Shown here: piece after piece, positions 34,135-46,620 of the stretch
Layout of the letters: every line of letters starts with the position of its first letter
Position numbering within the stretch: position 1 is the first letter of the stretch
Source of the DNA: Earliella scabrosa
Taxonomy: Eukaryota; Basidiomycota; Agaricomycetes; Polyporales; Polyporaceae
Direction of reading: 5' to 3'
Length of the DNA stretch: 64,000 nt
Assembly: GCA_022605405.1 (NCBI GenBank)
Contig: JABYQQ010000009.1
Span: 434,001-498,000 of the forward strand
The notes under the pieces: generated by a model
Told to the model about the DNA's origin: nothing
What the model saw: only the letters and a program-made list of their open reading frames with translations
The model's database searches: none
Program-made: the position numbers and the translations under genes

Positions 34135-35208
34135 GGACTCGGAGGTGGTTGGCTGGGCACGTCAGCGCCCCGGTCAGAAATTGTAATCGGTCGAATTCGT
34201 TGGAAATCCGAAAAGGTCCGGATTCGATACCGTGGCGCTCGATCGTCTGTCTGGGGGCCGAGCCTGTACCTGGATGTTCCACACTGCGTGGGCCATGTTG
34301 TGCAGAATCTCGAGTAACAAATTGAGGAGGCCGTTCCTGTCACCGTAGTACATAGCTGTGTCGGGTGTACTTACCCTTCCATCATGGTGAAGTTTGAACT
34401 TCACAATTGATGAGCGAGAATTGCCGAATCGCACTCTGTTCGCAGCGAATTTGATGTTGCCATCCATTGCTCATTTGTACGAAACACTCGCCACTGCAGC
34501 CGGCGGTACGACTAGAGACCATGGCTGACAATCGCCCTCGGAGTTATCGGAAACGATTTCAATGTTGACGTTGGAGTCCCCAGGTGCAGAACCAAACCCT
34601 CGAGATTCTCGTGATGTCAGTGTCACTGAAACAACCCTAGCTCAGCACTCACATGTACTCACAGCCGGCCTTGAATTGCGTATGTCATGTGCTGGACCAT
34701 CGTTTGCCGCGTCCACAGAGGTTCTGAGTAACGAAGGGCCAGTCGGAAGCGAGTTTTGCAGAGACTCGATGCGCGATTACGATTTGTCGCGTGTCGGCCA
34801 AAATCCATGTTCTTCCGCACGACTGTCACGACCTCCGTACTCCTACTAAACCTGAAGTTGATCACCAATGGCCTCGCTGAATATCTAGAAGAGCTCTGAG
34901 ATCAAGACGATTCCTCGCGCCGACCGTCACTTCAGTGAATTCTGTCGTTGCTCTACAGCGTACTATACTTAGCTTTCATACTCGCTGCAGCTCTGTAACT
35001 GAAAGCCCAGGTGTGATCGTTCACTACACGAGCTTGAGGACTGAGTGCAAGCTGCCTGGACTTCTTGCCACTGTTCGAATATCGATTGGACGACAAAGAC
35101 AAGTTGATTGAAGAGGCGCTTGCGTTCTAGACGCGGGCGCCCCCGCCGGCAGTATGTCTGGTATGTATCCCGGCGGGCCGCCGTGAGTCGTGACATCAGT
35201 GAGCAAGC
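34135..35208. other. Intergenic between transposon and PNPO gene
   Basis: No recognised gene. A minus-strand frame beginning at about 34467 (MDGNIKFAANRVRF) has a GTAAGT donor and could be an exon of an unknown or disrupted gene, since the transposon end lies right beside it. The evidence is weak. Confidence 0.35.
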
Positions 35209-36077
35209 ATGCACTTGTTGACTCGTTCACTTCCCAAGGCCCTGCCTCGAAACTGCCTTCCACACATTCTCTATCGTGCATCGTCACCGCTCATCGCAAC
35301 AGCCTGCAAGCGAGCCTTCGCCATGTCCACCGGAACCGCCATCGCCCAACCTGCGCCCGACAAGATCCAGATCGTCGCGCACGAGCAGTACGACGCTCCC
35401 GAGTCCCTCACCCCCGCCAGCGTCGACGCCTGCCCGCTCGCCCAATTCCGCACCTGGTTCACCGCCGTCCAGAGCGCCGTCCGCGAGCCCGAGGCGATGA
35501 CGCTCTGCACGTCGACCGCCGCGGGCGTGCCCTCCGCCCGCGTCGTGCTCCTCAAGCAGGTCGACAACCGCGGCTTCGTCTTCTACACCAACTACACCTC
35601 GCGCAAGTCTCGTGAGCTCGCAGAGAACCCACGCGCCGCCCTCGCCTTTTACTGGCGTGAAGTGCACAAGCAGGTCCGCGTCGTAGGCCGCGTCGAGCGC
35701 GTGACCCGCGAGGAGAGCGACGAGTACTTCCACTCTCGTCCCGTCGGCTCGCAGATCGGTGCGTGGGCGAGCAGGCAGAGCACCGTCGTGGGCGAGGGAG
35801 AGGTGCAGGCGCGGGCGGAGAAGCTGAAGGAGCGGTTCGGGCAGGATGTCCCGCTGCCGGAGTTCTGGGGAGGGTGGAGGATAGTGCCCGAGTGAGTTTG
35901 TTTCTCTTTCTCTTCTGCGACCAGAGGAGATCGTTGTTCATCACTCCCAATGCTCTTAGTGAGGTTGAGTTCTGGTTGGGCAAGCCATCTCGTCTCCATG
36001 ACCGGGTGCGATACACCCGTGCAGAGGGCTCACCCGATGATGCCCCCCAATGGAAGGTCGAACGACTTGCACCCTAA
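35209..36077 (+). CDS. Pyridoxamine 5'-phosphate oxidase
   Basis: FMN-dependent oxidase that makes pyridoxal 5'-phosphate (vitamin B6 cofactor) from pyridoxamine or pyridoxine phosphate, acting as a dimer. Signature segments in order are [90 protein letters not shown] and [14 protein letters not shown] single intron (35892-35959) interrupts the last motif. The second exon gives [20 protein letters not shown] and WKVERLAP at the C terminus, as in the family. The upstream start at 35209 adds a basic, Arg/Leu-rich leader ([20 protein letters not shown]), whereas an internal Met at 35323 would give the cytosolic length. Both starts are plausible, allowing dual localisation. TAA at 36075. Confidence 0.93.
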
Positions 36078-36559
36078 GATATAACCAGCTCAAAAGGGGC
36101 CCATATCACGAAGATGGTTCCGATGCGATGTCGCCTCAAGGATTGTGTACGGAGATGACTGGGTAGATCGGGGATATGGAGAACGAACGGGACAGACATA
36201 AAAAGTGTATCAAATAGTGTACCATCTCCTATAGCACCACATAAACTAGCCAGGACATAAACGATTCATACATGCATCTAAGCTACAGATGTCCAGCAAC
36301 CTCCTGCCACGCCCACCAACCCACCAACACCCACAGCGGCCAACAGACCCAAGCTCCAAGCGTCTGTCACGGAGAGCCCACTCTCTCCGCCTTCGGATCC
36401 CACGCAGCAGCACCCCGCGCAATACAAAACACGACACACGACACGGCAAAGCGATGCTCGACAACAACCACAACAAGATGGGAGGGGAGGGTAGGGGGCC
36501 AAACAAGTCTAATAGCTTAGGCAAGAAAAGGAATCGCCGCGCACCACCACGTCCGCCTC
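36078..36559. other. Convergent 3' region, no gene
   Basis: Lies between the 3' ends of the PNPO gene and the minus-strand zinc-cluster gene. Simple CA/AC-rich sequence occurs near 36430-36480. Confidence 0.5.
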
Positions 36560-39500
36560 CTAGAACCACGCCATCCACCCGTTGTCGCTGTACTCGGCTG
36601 CAATCAGCTTGAAGCTCTGCGCGCCCGCGGCAGGAGCGCCGTTCACGCCCATCGGCGAGTACGAGTCGCTCTGGCACCCCGATCGCTCCGCCGACACGCC
36701 AAAGCCCGTCGACGGCGTCGCTCCGTTCCGCGCCATGTTGTGATTCGGGGCGGGCGCGACGAGGTGCAGCTGCCCGGGCATGAGGATCGGGTCGTTGGGC
36801 GGCGGGCGCGTCGTGATCGCTTCCTCGTACGCACGGACGAGGTTCGCGTGGACGCCCTCGGCTGGGAACGCCGCAACGTCGCTCTCGCCGGGCGCGGGAT
36901 TTGTGCGGCCGGCGGGCAGGATCAGGCCAGCCCTGATGCCGATCTTGCACATGTCCTCGTCTACCTCGCTCTCCGGGTGGTGCGTCCCGTACCTGCTGTG
37001 CAGATACGTCGACCGCGCGCGCTCGAAGAGCTGCTCGAGTATGGGCTGTGGGCAGTCGTGAGCGTGGATGAGACAGGACAGAGGGCGGTCCGAGACAGGT
37101 ACTGACACATGCTTTGGCCGCGATCGGACACCGGTCGCTGACGTCCGTGAACAGTCGGAGTACCTTTGCGAGTTCCAGGAGGGCATTTGACGCCATCGCG
37201 GAGGGTGGTACTCGGGTGACCAGTAATGACAAGGCGACCTGGATACCAGATTGTGGTTAGCACGTCTCCGTATCTCCGGGTGATCGGGACTTACTGCAGA
37301 AGACAGTCCATTTGCCCACAATATCTGGGAGCGTACGGAATACTCGGGCTGTTGGCGATAATACGTCTCTAGGCTCCAGAGCAAGCTCAGAGACGCTTGG
37401 TATACCGCGACAACTGACGACGAATATTTGTGATTCGCCCAGAAGCCCTCGCTGAGTGCCTGTGTGAAATACCCTCGATGAAGGTTCAAAAGGGCTGGGA
37501 ACGGGAACTGAGCATCTCCGGCCAGAGGAATGGATGGTTGCTGTCTCACGTACCCACTTCACGTGTCATATGTGTCCAGGTTTGGACGAGACAAATGCTG
37601 TTGCCGGACGACGTTCCTGGGGTGACCTGCATGAATGCAGGCACCTCAAAGTTGCGTATCCGAGCGTCCAGCATGAGGATTTCAGTGTAGGGCGGAGGGT
37701 TCGTGGTGGCAACAGCCTCTAGGGCTGGCGAGAAACACTGTGCCGTGAACGTGTAGTGCCATCGTTGGTCTGCGAACGGAAGAGGCGCGTCGGCGGACGT
37801 GCGGAGGTGTCATAGGAAATGTGATCCACGCACAAATCTCCCGGGGACCGTGAGGGGGGAACTCGCTGGTGGTGGGTGGATCTACGTCGACATATCGCAG
37901 GGGTATGCACGGTGGTCGCCGCAGCATCAAACCCTATCAAATGACGGTGGAGAGTGAACACAAAGTCTATGACCATATGTGTTTCAATAACGTACCAGTC
38001 GATGATCAACGTTGAGCATGCACCATAGCAGCGTTTTCCGTTTGTCCAGCTCCTCCGGTATGACCTTTGAGCGCGTGGCACAGCGATCTGGCGCCAAACA
38101 TTCAGCGACCGGCTTGAGTCTGTGCCGGCATTACAACACTCACTTAGACCAATCTGTCACGGAAGAATGGTCAGAGCTTCAGTCAGGCGCGATCCAAAAC
38201 CATAAAATGACGTACTCCAACGGCTAGCTTGGCCGAAATGCCCTACAAGCACGACGGTCAGAGTTAGCGTTCATGATATCCGACGGGTGCATGTGACAAA
38301 CCAGGACAACCCAGGCATAGTCGTGAGCATCCTTGTCAGCCGAGAACATGGTGAGATATCGCGACATGTAGAACTGCCAACACGGTCAGGAGCCATGCGA
38401 ACACAGGCAAGAAACTGTACGTACCAACGCGTTAATCGCGTCTATGCTCGGTTCGTTGATGACCGAAGTCTCACACAACGCCGCTCTGGACAGCTGGTGA
38501 AATCTTTCCGCGTCTTGTGTCCATGTGCGGTGGCTACGCCGCTGATCCACACAAACACCAATGGCGAGGATGATGAGGAAGTAGGAGAGTCTATGTGGAT
38601 TGAGCGTGTCAGGCGATGTGTTGTAGATGCTGTGTACCATGTTTGGTACCCCATCGCTGCCGTCCGAATTCTGACTGCGGTGGAAGGCGTTAGTCAGCTT
38701 CATCAAGTGACTTGCCGCGAAGCCAAGCTGAAAGCAGGCACCCAGAAGGGGATATGTGAAGAAGGGAAGTGAATATAGACGCACTGCCACGCTGCGTGTT
38801 CTGCTGCCTGCTCGAGGAGGTAGCGGGCTTCGTGTTGTGGGGGAAGCAATTGAATGATGCGCTTGCGGAATTTCGGATTGAGGTCAATGGTGAGGGCGCT
38901 TGGTGCGGGAAAGCATTCGCTGAGTCGGAGGATATCAGGAGGAATGCCGTAGTCTTCGTGATTGCCATTCACCGGGGGAGAATGGCTTTGCCGCTGTGAA
39001 TTCTTAGTGAGACGGTTCTTCACGTTTTCCTGTGTTTCAGAATCTAGACTTACGTCGCCCAGCATGGGAGGGGATAGTGGAGTGGCCAATCCGTGCTGTG
39101 TAGTGTCTCCCCGTTTGCTGCCTTCTCCTGGGTGTGGCAGCTGGGTTGAATCGACACCGAACAAGTCGGCGGACTTCTTGATGAGCAAGAGGTCTTCTCG
39201 GAGGAGATGATGACCCGACTGCAGCTCCCCAAGGGCCTCCTCCAGTTCGCGGATACGCAGACTCATGGACTTGATTTTGTCATGCAGCTGCTCAGTGTTC
39301 GCGAGGATGAACCTGTAAATCGACAAGTCCATGAGACCTCGGTGCCACATTTGCGGACCGTGGCCGCGCGCACCTGCTGCCCTTTCCGCCCGTCAGCGAG
39401 CCATCTGGACATATTTCCGCACATCCTCTCTTGACACACGACTGGCAGGGGAATACGCGATCGCACTGTCCTCGGCAAATTCGGTATTGCGTCAATATAA

Positions 39501-39798
39501 TATTAGGCGTCCGAGCACACCTTGAGCTTCAACCTGCCCGCGTCGACGGCGCGGATGAGTCGCGGGTCGAGCGAGAGGATATGCAGACTGACCTCCTGCA
39601 TTCACCACACGAGAGAGGCCGCTTTCTGTTCTTCTTGGAGGCGGCGTCCGCCGCTCCGTCTTGGTCGGGAATTGCAGATGTGCTCGGACCTGGTAGGCCT
39701 GGGATGTAGGGGGACGGCGGGGGCGGCGGGTCGTCAAACCGTGGACGCTTTGGCCGCGGGGCGAAGTCGGCGAGGGGAGGGTCGTGGACAGAGCTCAT
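36560..39798 (-). CDS. Zn2Cys6 transcription factor with fungal_trans domain
   Basis: Nuclear regulator. The ATG at 39798 starts MSSVHDPPLADFAPRPKRPR, a Pro-rich, basic lead-in. The zinc cluster is built from three exons: CGECRR, then a 13-base micro-exon-like piece giving LKLK, then CDRVFPCQSCVKRGCAEIC. A coiled-coil dimerisation helix follows (ILANTEQLHDKIKSMSLRIR, LEEALGELQSGHHLLRED). The regulatory domain follows in pieces: IIQLLPPQHEARYLLEQAAE, FHQLSRAALCETSV, and the motif GRPPCIPLRYVDVDPP, which is the family's conserved stretch near the middle of fungal_trans. The C-terminal exons are Pro/Asn-rich and end GWMAWF with TAG at 36560. Roughly ten exons; joins in 37.2-38.7 kb are approximate. 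Target genes cannot be told. Confidence 0.82.
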
Positions 39799-40052
39799 GC
39801 TCGCGGCGGGAGAGAAGGACGGGCAGGGTCGAGCGCAGACAGGGAGACACTGCGCCGGCGTCAAGGCCTTCGCCGAAAAGAGCGGACATGAGAGTCTCTC
39901 CGACTCCCGAGCCTCGCGAGCTCTCCCACGCGTTATTTTCTCCCTTATTTTCCCCCACAAGTCTCCTTTTGGTCCGATCGCGGAGCCGACGCGAGCGTGT
40001 CCGACCCGGGCGCTCCGGGCCTATCCAGCCTTGCCTCCGCCATCCCACTGCC

Positions 40053-40577
40053 ATGCTCAGACTCCCTCGTCCCCGCCGCGCTCTCCTCCGTCCCCCGCTC
40101 TCGCCAAGCACGCGCACGCCTGCGACCAGGACAGCGAGCAGGAAGTCAAACCCATGGCCAGAACCCAAGGGGGCGGCTGAAACGCCATCGGTCAGGACGT
40201 GGGTCTACCCCGTGTCACGCATAGCCAACTTTCTCATCGTCCCTAGTGAGTGTCGCCCTCTCGCTCGTCGTGCATGTCACCGTCTAACACATCTCGTGTC
40301 TCAGCTGCTATCCTCTATGCTGTCTTCTTCGCCGACTTTGGCGACCACGAACACGTCTTCATGCCGGTATGTCTCCACCCTCGCACATTCTGCCCGCCAA
40401 TTAACCCCGTCCGTCAAGCCGAGGCGCTGGCTTGCGGCTCAGAAGGCCGCTTTCTTCTCCCTAACTCCCGAAGAACAAAAGCTCGCCGGCGTAGATACAC
40501 CTACGTCCGAAACGCCCGCCCAAGGTTCAGGAACACACCGGTGGTACGCACTACGTCCCACCCGCTACAGCAGCTGA
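40053..40577 (+). CDS. Small predicted mitochondrial membrane protein, unknown function
   Basis: I do not recognise the family. Three exons join cleanly. Exon 1 from the ATG at 40053 has an Arg-rich, acid-free start (MLRLPRPRRALLRPPLSPST) typical of a mitochondrial presequence. It ends VSRIANFLIVP at a GTGAGT donor. Exon 2 supplies TAILYAVFFADFGDHEHVFM, a likely single membrane segment, then a GTATGT donor. Exon 3 gives PRRWLAAQKAAFFSLTPEEQ and a stop at 40575-40577. Total about 125 residues. The architecture resembles small respiratory-chain accessory proteins, but that is only inference. It is transcribed divergently from the neighbouring zinc-cluster gene, with about 250 bases between the start codons. 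Confidence 0.6.
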   Translation: MLRLPRPRRALLRPPLSPSTRTPATRTASRKSNPWPEPKGAAETPSVRTWVYPVSRIANFLIVPSECRPLARRACHRLTHLVSQLLSSMLSSSPTLATTNTSSCRYVSTLAHSARQLTPSVKPRRWLAAQKAAFFSLTPEEQKLAGVDTPTSETPAQGSGTHRWYALRPTRYSS

Positions 40578-43375
40578 CTGATAATAACCCTCCTAACAAT
40601 GTTCTCGTATCAGACTTCCAGCGGTTCCGGCGCAATTGTGATGCACGAGAATTGGCAATATCTCCGCCAATCGAGCACTTCGCGGCCACTCCGATGTATG
40701 CACCGTTCGGTCCGATGTACTGTAAAATCCCCGGGCGGGCGACGTGGGAAGATCGGCCGCGCCTTTGGTCTCTTCCAGCCCAGGAGCCGTGCACGGAGGC
40801 CCGCGAGCTGGCAAATGCCGGTCCCCAAGCTGGCAAACACGTCCCGAACGGTTCTACGGTGGGTCGAGACTCCTTTTCGGTGACGTGAGAGGTTGGGAAC
40901 CGTAGGAGGGTGGTCAGGGACTGGTAGCACGAGGGTGCGAGTGACTTGTGAAGGTAGTTCGTGGACCACAATATTCTCACAGCGTCTTGCGACCTTTGCC
41001 ATGTGTGAGAGGTCTGGCCCAGTCATGACCAAAATAACCACTGCATGCAGGCCGGGGCATACGTTCAGTGAGGTATGCTCAGCTTGAATATGATGTCCGG
41101 AACCGCTCAACCTCAAAGCAGTTCCGACGAAGATGTGCAGGTACAATGCTCCATGGATAAGGATAAATCCCGCGGTGGACTCAACGTGGTGCTACGCGTA
41201 GCTGATACGCCCTACAGCATGCCATCTGTACTGCGGAGTGCTCGGTCGGTATTAGTGTGAAGGCGTGACCTATTTACACGAGTCGTCCAGAAGCTGATGC
41301 ATAGCATAGATGCTCCCCCGTTGGGTCCCGAATCGAGGAGCGGTCCAATGTCCTGATCACATGGCACTTCAACATCCAGGAACCGAATACCGCACTACTC
41401 CCAGCAGTTCAGCGCTGGAGATACGCCCCGACCGCTCACAAAGCCTCTGAGGCCTGAAGGTCGTCATCAAATACAGTGTCAGCCCGGCGAGTCAGTTTGA
41501 ACGATTTCGTTTTCGGACGGCGTATCAACTCGTAAGTATCACTTCTTCTCGACTAATGGTCGCGTCAGCTCATCAGGTCGCACTGCGATGTATGTAGGAA
41601 TTGCCTGTGCGGTCCACACAGTCGTTGAAGTTTCTTTAGATCGTGCGTAGCACGTATCTCGTCCTTTGTTAGGTACTATAGGTCCTATAGTTCGTCTCTT
41701 TCCGAGGGGCGCATGAACTTCGTTTTCTCCGTCCAAGCAGCAGATGCTTTCGCAGCAGTAAGGCATGGTCTTCGGCATACTTCATGCGTGGAACCCCAGT
41801 CTCAGTCGTTCCCACCAGGTACTCGGTGAGGAGGGGAGCCCAACAATTGCCCCTTCCATTGTATGATGGAGCTTGGAGGCTTGCCACCGTGTGAGCCGGC
41901 CGCTTCCTGTTCGGGCGAGATCTTGCCATCTCCAACTCGGTTCCGGTTATGCAATGATTGTGAGTTACTTTCTCGAGGTTCTGTGTTGCACTCGAACCTT
42001 CACCACCCCATACAGGTCCCGGTTCCATATTCGTGCTCCTCTCTGGCTTCCACCTCCACATGCAGTCCTTTCGTCAGTACTTGCCCGTGACCTTGGGGTT
42101 CCATACGTCACTTGCCCCCACGTTGAGATGAATAGAGCATAGACCGGCGAGTTACAGATCCTCCGATGTGTGTGGGTTTCCACGTCTAACTGACGTATCA
42201 GACGGCGGACCATAGAAGACGAGAAGAGCTTTGAATATCGCTCAGGGCTGTGGGTGTGCCTCGCTCAGGCCGTATGACGCATCCGGCACCTCCGGGTGTG
42301 GCGGCTATACTTACGAGGTGCCCCTTCCCGTCCCTGTTCGTTGACGGGATCATCCGGTGCGTACGGCGTTGTTCGTATCAGGAATGTGCGGAAGAAGGCT
42401 GACGGGATATTTATACCCTTGAACCTTCTCAGCAGGATCTGTGCTCGGTGCGGGGACTTGCATGCCCGGCGGAGACCGCCCAACAAGCAAAGTCGTGGGG
42501 CGGTGGTTTTGAGGTTCAAACTCCATCGTTCGGTCAGATAGCCTCTTGACAACTCTACATTGCTATGCTGCGATGCTGGGACGGAAATAGGCCGACGATT
42601 GGGTGCGTGATATCCTGGTTATCTCCGCTTCCGTCATGTACGGAGTCCCCTGATAGATCCCTCTTGCCGTGACGCCATGGATCTGGACATCGTCGCTCAG
42701 AAGGTGGCACCACTGCCTATGCTCAGTGGCGACGAATCTGGAGTACGTCACTGGCAGCTGCAAAGGCTGAAGCCCCCGGTTACAAGATCTCCCTCTGGAA
42801 CAACGTAGGCGGATGGCCGCAGACGGCGCTCATGCATTGACATGCTCTCCCTGAGCGGCAGAAGGCTCCGGAGTTCACACCCAAGTTCTTCGATATCCGG
42901 CGTTTGCGGCATTCATGGGGATTCACGTTACAGACCGGAAGCTCACCCTGAAGTCTTGTTCGTCATTATCGTGCACCATGGATTCCAAGGTCTACTAGCC
43001 TGAGCCACTGCAAACTTGAGCGAGGACGACCATCTCCCCTACGGGAAGGGAGAATCTCATTGGCTAACATGAGCGTCTGGTAACGCGCGCACCGTGATTG
43101 GTCCGTGGCCCGGAGCCACAAAAGGAAAGTAGCATGATCGCACACTCTACCTTCATTACGAGCCCCTGCGCGGTCGCACTTCGAGTCAGTCCGTGCAGCT
43201 CCTAACGACGCCTCTAGACCGTACGCGGATGATACACCGAGTGTGCACGCGCCAGCAGCCAAGAGAACCCAGGTGTGCCATATCCGAATGAAACGGTGAC
43301 GCTCGGGACGCCCCTCGGGACGTTACGGGCTCTTTGGGCTGTGTGCACATAAAAACGTCTCGGAGCATCCCTACG
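40578..43375. other. 2.8-kb interval without a supported gene
   Basis: Open frames of up to about 180 codons exist on both strands, but none shows a known motif or a coherent splice pattern. It may contain a decayed gene or unannotated repeat. A CCAAT-type box (GATTGG) lies near 43094 on the AOX promoter side. Confidence 0.4.
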
Positions 43376-45156
43376 ATGTTCAAACACCTTCACTTCTTTC
43401 CTGTTGTTTCGCTCATGCACGCATTACCCGCTTCAGTTGCGTCGGGACGCATGCTCTCGCTCTCAGCTAGGGCGCTCCCCATGCACCGCGCCTTCCTCGC
43501 ACCGTGTTTGGTCGGGACCACCAGGCGCTCAATCTCGACGTCTGGTCCACGGCCACAGATCATGTCTGCCAAGAAGACAGACGAGAAGTCCACCTTGGGT
43601 CCCGGCGCAGAGGGCCTGCACATCAGTATGTCGCAAGTATTGACTTGACCAAGTAATGACTGAATGAAGTTGCTCGACAGAGGATCTTCCCCCCAAGGCA
43701 TCACCCCCTGTTAGCACACAGAGCGCTGAGATCCGTGGCGATTGGGTGCTCTTCCACCCGGTGTACACTCCTGAAGAATTGCGATCTGTCGAGGTGCGTT
43801 TCGAGTCGTGCCCCAATGTTTAGCGCTCGTGTTTTCGCTGATTGTGCCGTCACGTGCAGGTCTTGTTCAGGGAGTCGAAGACGATTTCCGACAAGGTTGC
43901 ACATATGTTCGTTAGGGTTGTGAGGTGTGTATACCTATGCCCTTAGGGCTATCCAGGTTTCTGGCTGACGTCGAGATGATAGGTGGGCGTTCGATCTCGC
44001 CTCTGGGTACAAGCACAAGCCTCTGCCGCCCAACGCCGCTGCAATGTCGCTCGAGGAGCTGCGCAAAGGCGGCTATCTCATGGACGAGTCACAATGGCTG
44101 AGGGTATGTCCCGTGTACATCGCACCTTGGATAGCAATTTAGCTGATATCTCATTGCAGCGAATTCTTTTCCTCGAAAGTATCGCCGCCGTCCCCGGCAT
44201 GGTGGCAGCTGCGTTGCGCCATCTGCGCAGCTTACGTCTGATGGTCAGTGGTGTACATACTTTCGATTTCAACAGAAGACTGACTCTTTCCTGGCGGCGC
44301 TGTACAGAGACGTGATCATGGATGGATTCACACGCTTCTAGAGGAGGCCGAGAACGAGCGGATGCACTTGATGTACGTGAAACCAACCACTTTGATCAGT
44401 CGTCATGCTCATCACAACGCTCGATGTCGTGTAGGACGTTCATGACTCTCAAGAACCCATCACCCTTGTTCAGAGCAATGGTGCTTGGCGCGCAAGGTGT
44501 CTTCTACAACGCATTCTGTAAGTTCGGTCTCGTATCTTCTCATTCGACCGCAATCTAACTTATATCGTAACACAGTCCTGTGCTACATGATCTCGCCCAG
44601 CACCTGTCACCGATTCGTGGGCCACCTCGAAGAAGAGGCTGTAGTCACATAGTGGGTATCCGCTTCGCCCCCGCGTGAATGTGGCGTGACGACTGACGAT
44701 CACAAAGCACCCGGATTATCAAAGAGATCGAAGAGGGTCGTCTTCCAGCATGGTGAGATTCTGCCATGGCCGTGTCCACAGCTTCACATTCTAACGCAGT
44801 GCACGTCTAGGACTGACTTACCCGCGCCCGAAATCGCCAAGGACTATTGGCGTCTCGGACCCGACGCCAAGTTCCTCGACGTCGTGTACGCCGTCCGAAG
44901 CGACGAGAGCACGCACCGCTTCGTGAACCACAGTCTTGCAAGCCTCGACTACAAGTCTGACATCAACCCCTTCGCGCTCCGCGAGCCGGACATGACCACC
45001 AAGGGTTCGCGCATCTGGTATGTCGTCTCTTCTATCCTTCCCCATCGTCATAGGAGCATACTCATGGTCCGTGTGTGCAGTTTCGAACGCGACGAGTCGT
45101 CGAAGTTCGTCGAAGAGTCGCACAAAGTCAATGGGGGTCCCGGTAAACTCCAGTGA
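43376..45156 (+). CDS. aox: Mitochondrial alternative oxidase
   Basis: Di-iron quinol oxidase of the inner mitochondrial membrane that passes electrons from ubiquinol to oxygen and bypasses complexes III and IV. The ATG at 43376 gives a hydrophobic/basic presequence (SARALPMHRAFLAPCLVGTT). The mature part has the family order: WVLFHPVYTPEELRSVEV, RWAFDLASGYKHKPLPPNAA, RILFLESIAAVPGMVAAALR (first Glu ligand), LLEEAENERMHLM (Glu and His ligands), FFLCYMISPSTCHRFVGHLE with EEEAVVTYTRII (Glu), and DESTHRFVNHSLA (Glu and His). All six expected metal ligands are present. There are about nine short introns, and TGA at 45154. The protein is intact and of normal length. Promoter elements are only suggestive. 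Family members are usually induced when the cytochrome pathway is blocked or under oxidative stress. Confidence 0.95.
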
Positions 45157-45970
45157 CCGCGGAACTCAAAACCCCTCTCGTCCCCTCCTCATATACCAAC
45201 TCTAACACCCAATTCTACCTTAGCTCTCACTATCGATCCACTTATCTTACGCACGCAACCCCTGACCGTCGAATAACTTATCTCGTCCCCGATTGGCACT
45301 GTATCATTCCACCTCCCCACTCAGTCTGCTCATCTGTATCTATGTACGAACTCGCGATCTTGCTGTACGTTACCACACCATCGTTCTCTCAGAATTTGAC
45401 CCCCGGTGCTTCGCCGCATGCGCGAAGTCACGCTGAACATGCACCCTGAGTCATGGGCGGCGAAGGCCTACGTTCGCTCGAGCCGAGTCGCCATGCCATC
45501 CGTCCATGCGGAAACAAAATCCCCCGACGCGAAGTCGGGCGCATTGGTTTCCATGTCCGAGCCCGGACTCGGGGATGGTGCATGCGCCCCGGATTCCCAA
45601 CCTGTGCGCGTGGCGAAGCGAGGGGCCTTGGCCTGAGGTTATCGACGAGCTTCGTTCAACTCAATGAGTCAACCTGATGTGCATGGAGCGTTGATCATGC
45701 GAGCTGTCGCAATGTACTTCTCGGCATATGATGCGTCGGCCCTCCAGCGGGAATATAAGCCAGCGGCTGGGATTAGCTACTGGTGAGATACCGTTACGGG
45801 GAATTGAAGGAGCCCCATGCGTGTACGCACGTCACGGTATGGCTGACGATACAAATCCGGACTCTGTCAGACGCCGCCGTGCAACACGCGCTGTCCCTCC
45901 ACTCGGAAACCTTGCATCACGTTCGAGTCGCCGTACTGACACGTCCGACGAGTGATTGCTGTGGGATTTG
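45157..45970. other. Intergenic, no gene seen
   Basis: 3' side of the oxidase gene. Contains no recognised coding region. Confidence 0.45.
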
Positions 45971-46620
45971 AACAATGGAATCCCCAGGAAGGTCGCCATT
46001 GTGTTGAAGGCTTGGCTTGGCCTACCACACCGTGTACCTCAATTTCTACGGGGGTGAGAGCGGGTAGCCCGAATTCTTGAAAAAAAAACCGGCCGCATCC
46101 CTGCGTTGATAGACCATAATCAAAGTAACGGAGACCTCATCATCTAGTGCGCTCTGCCCCTGATCTACGCAGTAAACAGTACGTCACGCAGCTAACAAAG
46201 AATGTGAATGCGGGCATGGACAGGCAGCCGAACGCAGTCATAGCGTACCTTGTGGACAAGTACGACACGGAGCACAAGGTCTCCGTCGAATGGCTGTTCT
46301 TCCAGGCGTCGGGTCAGGGGTATACCGCTCGTCAATTTTGCATCTTCTTCCTCCTGGATGAGACTGACCAGGCGCAAAAGGCCTTCCTTCGGCCAGGCGG
46401 GCTGGTTCATCCTCTTCCACCCGGAGCGGGTTCCCAGGGCAATCAACAGATACCAAACCGAGATTCTTCGTGTCAGGGGTGTCCTCGGGACGTGCTCTGC
46501 ACTCGGACGTGGCTCGTCGGCACCAAATGCACGGTCTCGGACTTCAACTTCATCCCGTGCGTTCGCCTTTGCCCTCCTCGCGTTCACACTTTGTTGACCG
46601 TGCCCCACAAATTTGGGTGC
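45971..46620 (+). pseudogene. Decayed Ure2-type glutathione S-transferase
   Basis: Remains of a GST: the thioredoxin-like half (NGIPRKVAIVLKA, LAYHTVYLNFYG, PEFLK, GRIPALIDHNQSNGDLII), then NAVIAYLVDKYDTEHKVSVE and WLFFQASGQG, and after an intron AGWFILFHPERVPRAINRYQ and TWLVGTKCTVSDFNF. Damage is clear. A frameshift separates VLKA from LAYHTV near 46008-46015. The codon after GDLII, normally Trp, is TAG (46145-46147). A run of nine A residues (about 46080-46088) replaces part of the NPNGRIP motif. A further frame change lies before TWLVG near 46500. The helix-rich C-terminal part cannot be followed beyond about 46620. No upstream ATG context is left. Confidence 0.75.

Noticed and set aside
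36246..37232. 328-codon minus-strand frame overlapping the second zinc-cluster gene
   Set aside because: Different frame from the exons that carry the regulatory-domain motif and composed of Arg-rich shadow sequence.
42440..42530. tRNA-like T-arm (GGTTCAAACTCC)
   Set aside because: No acceptor stem, D-arm or anticodon stem can be paired around it.
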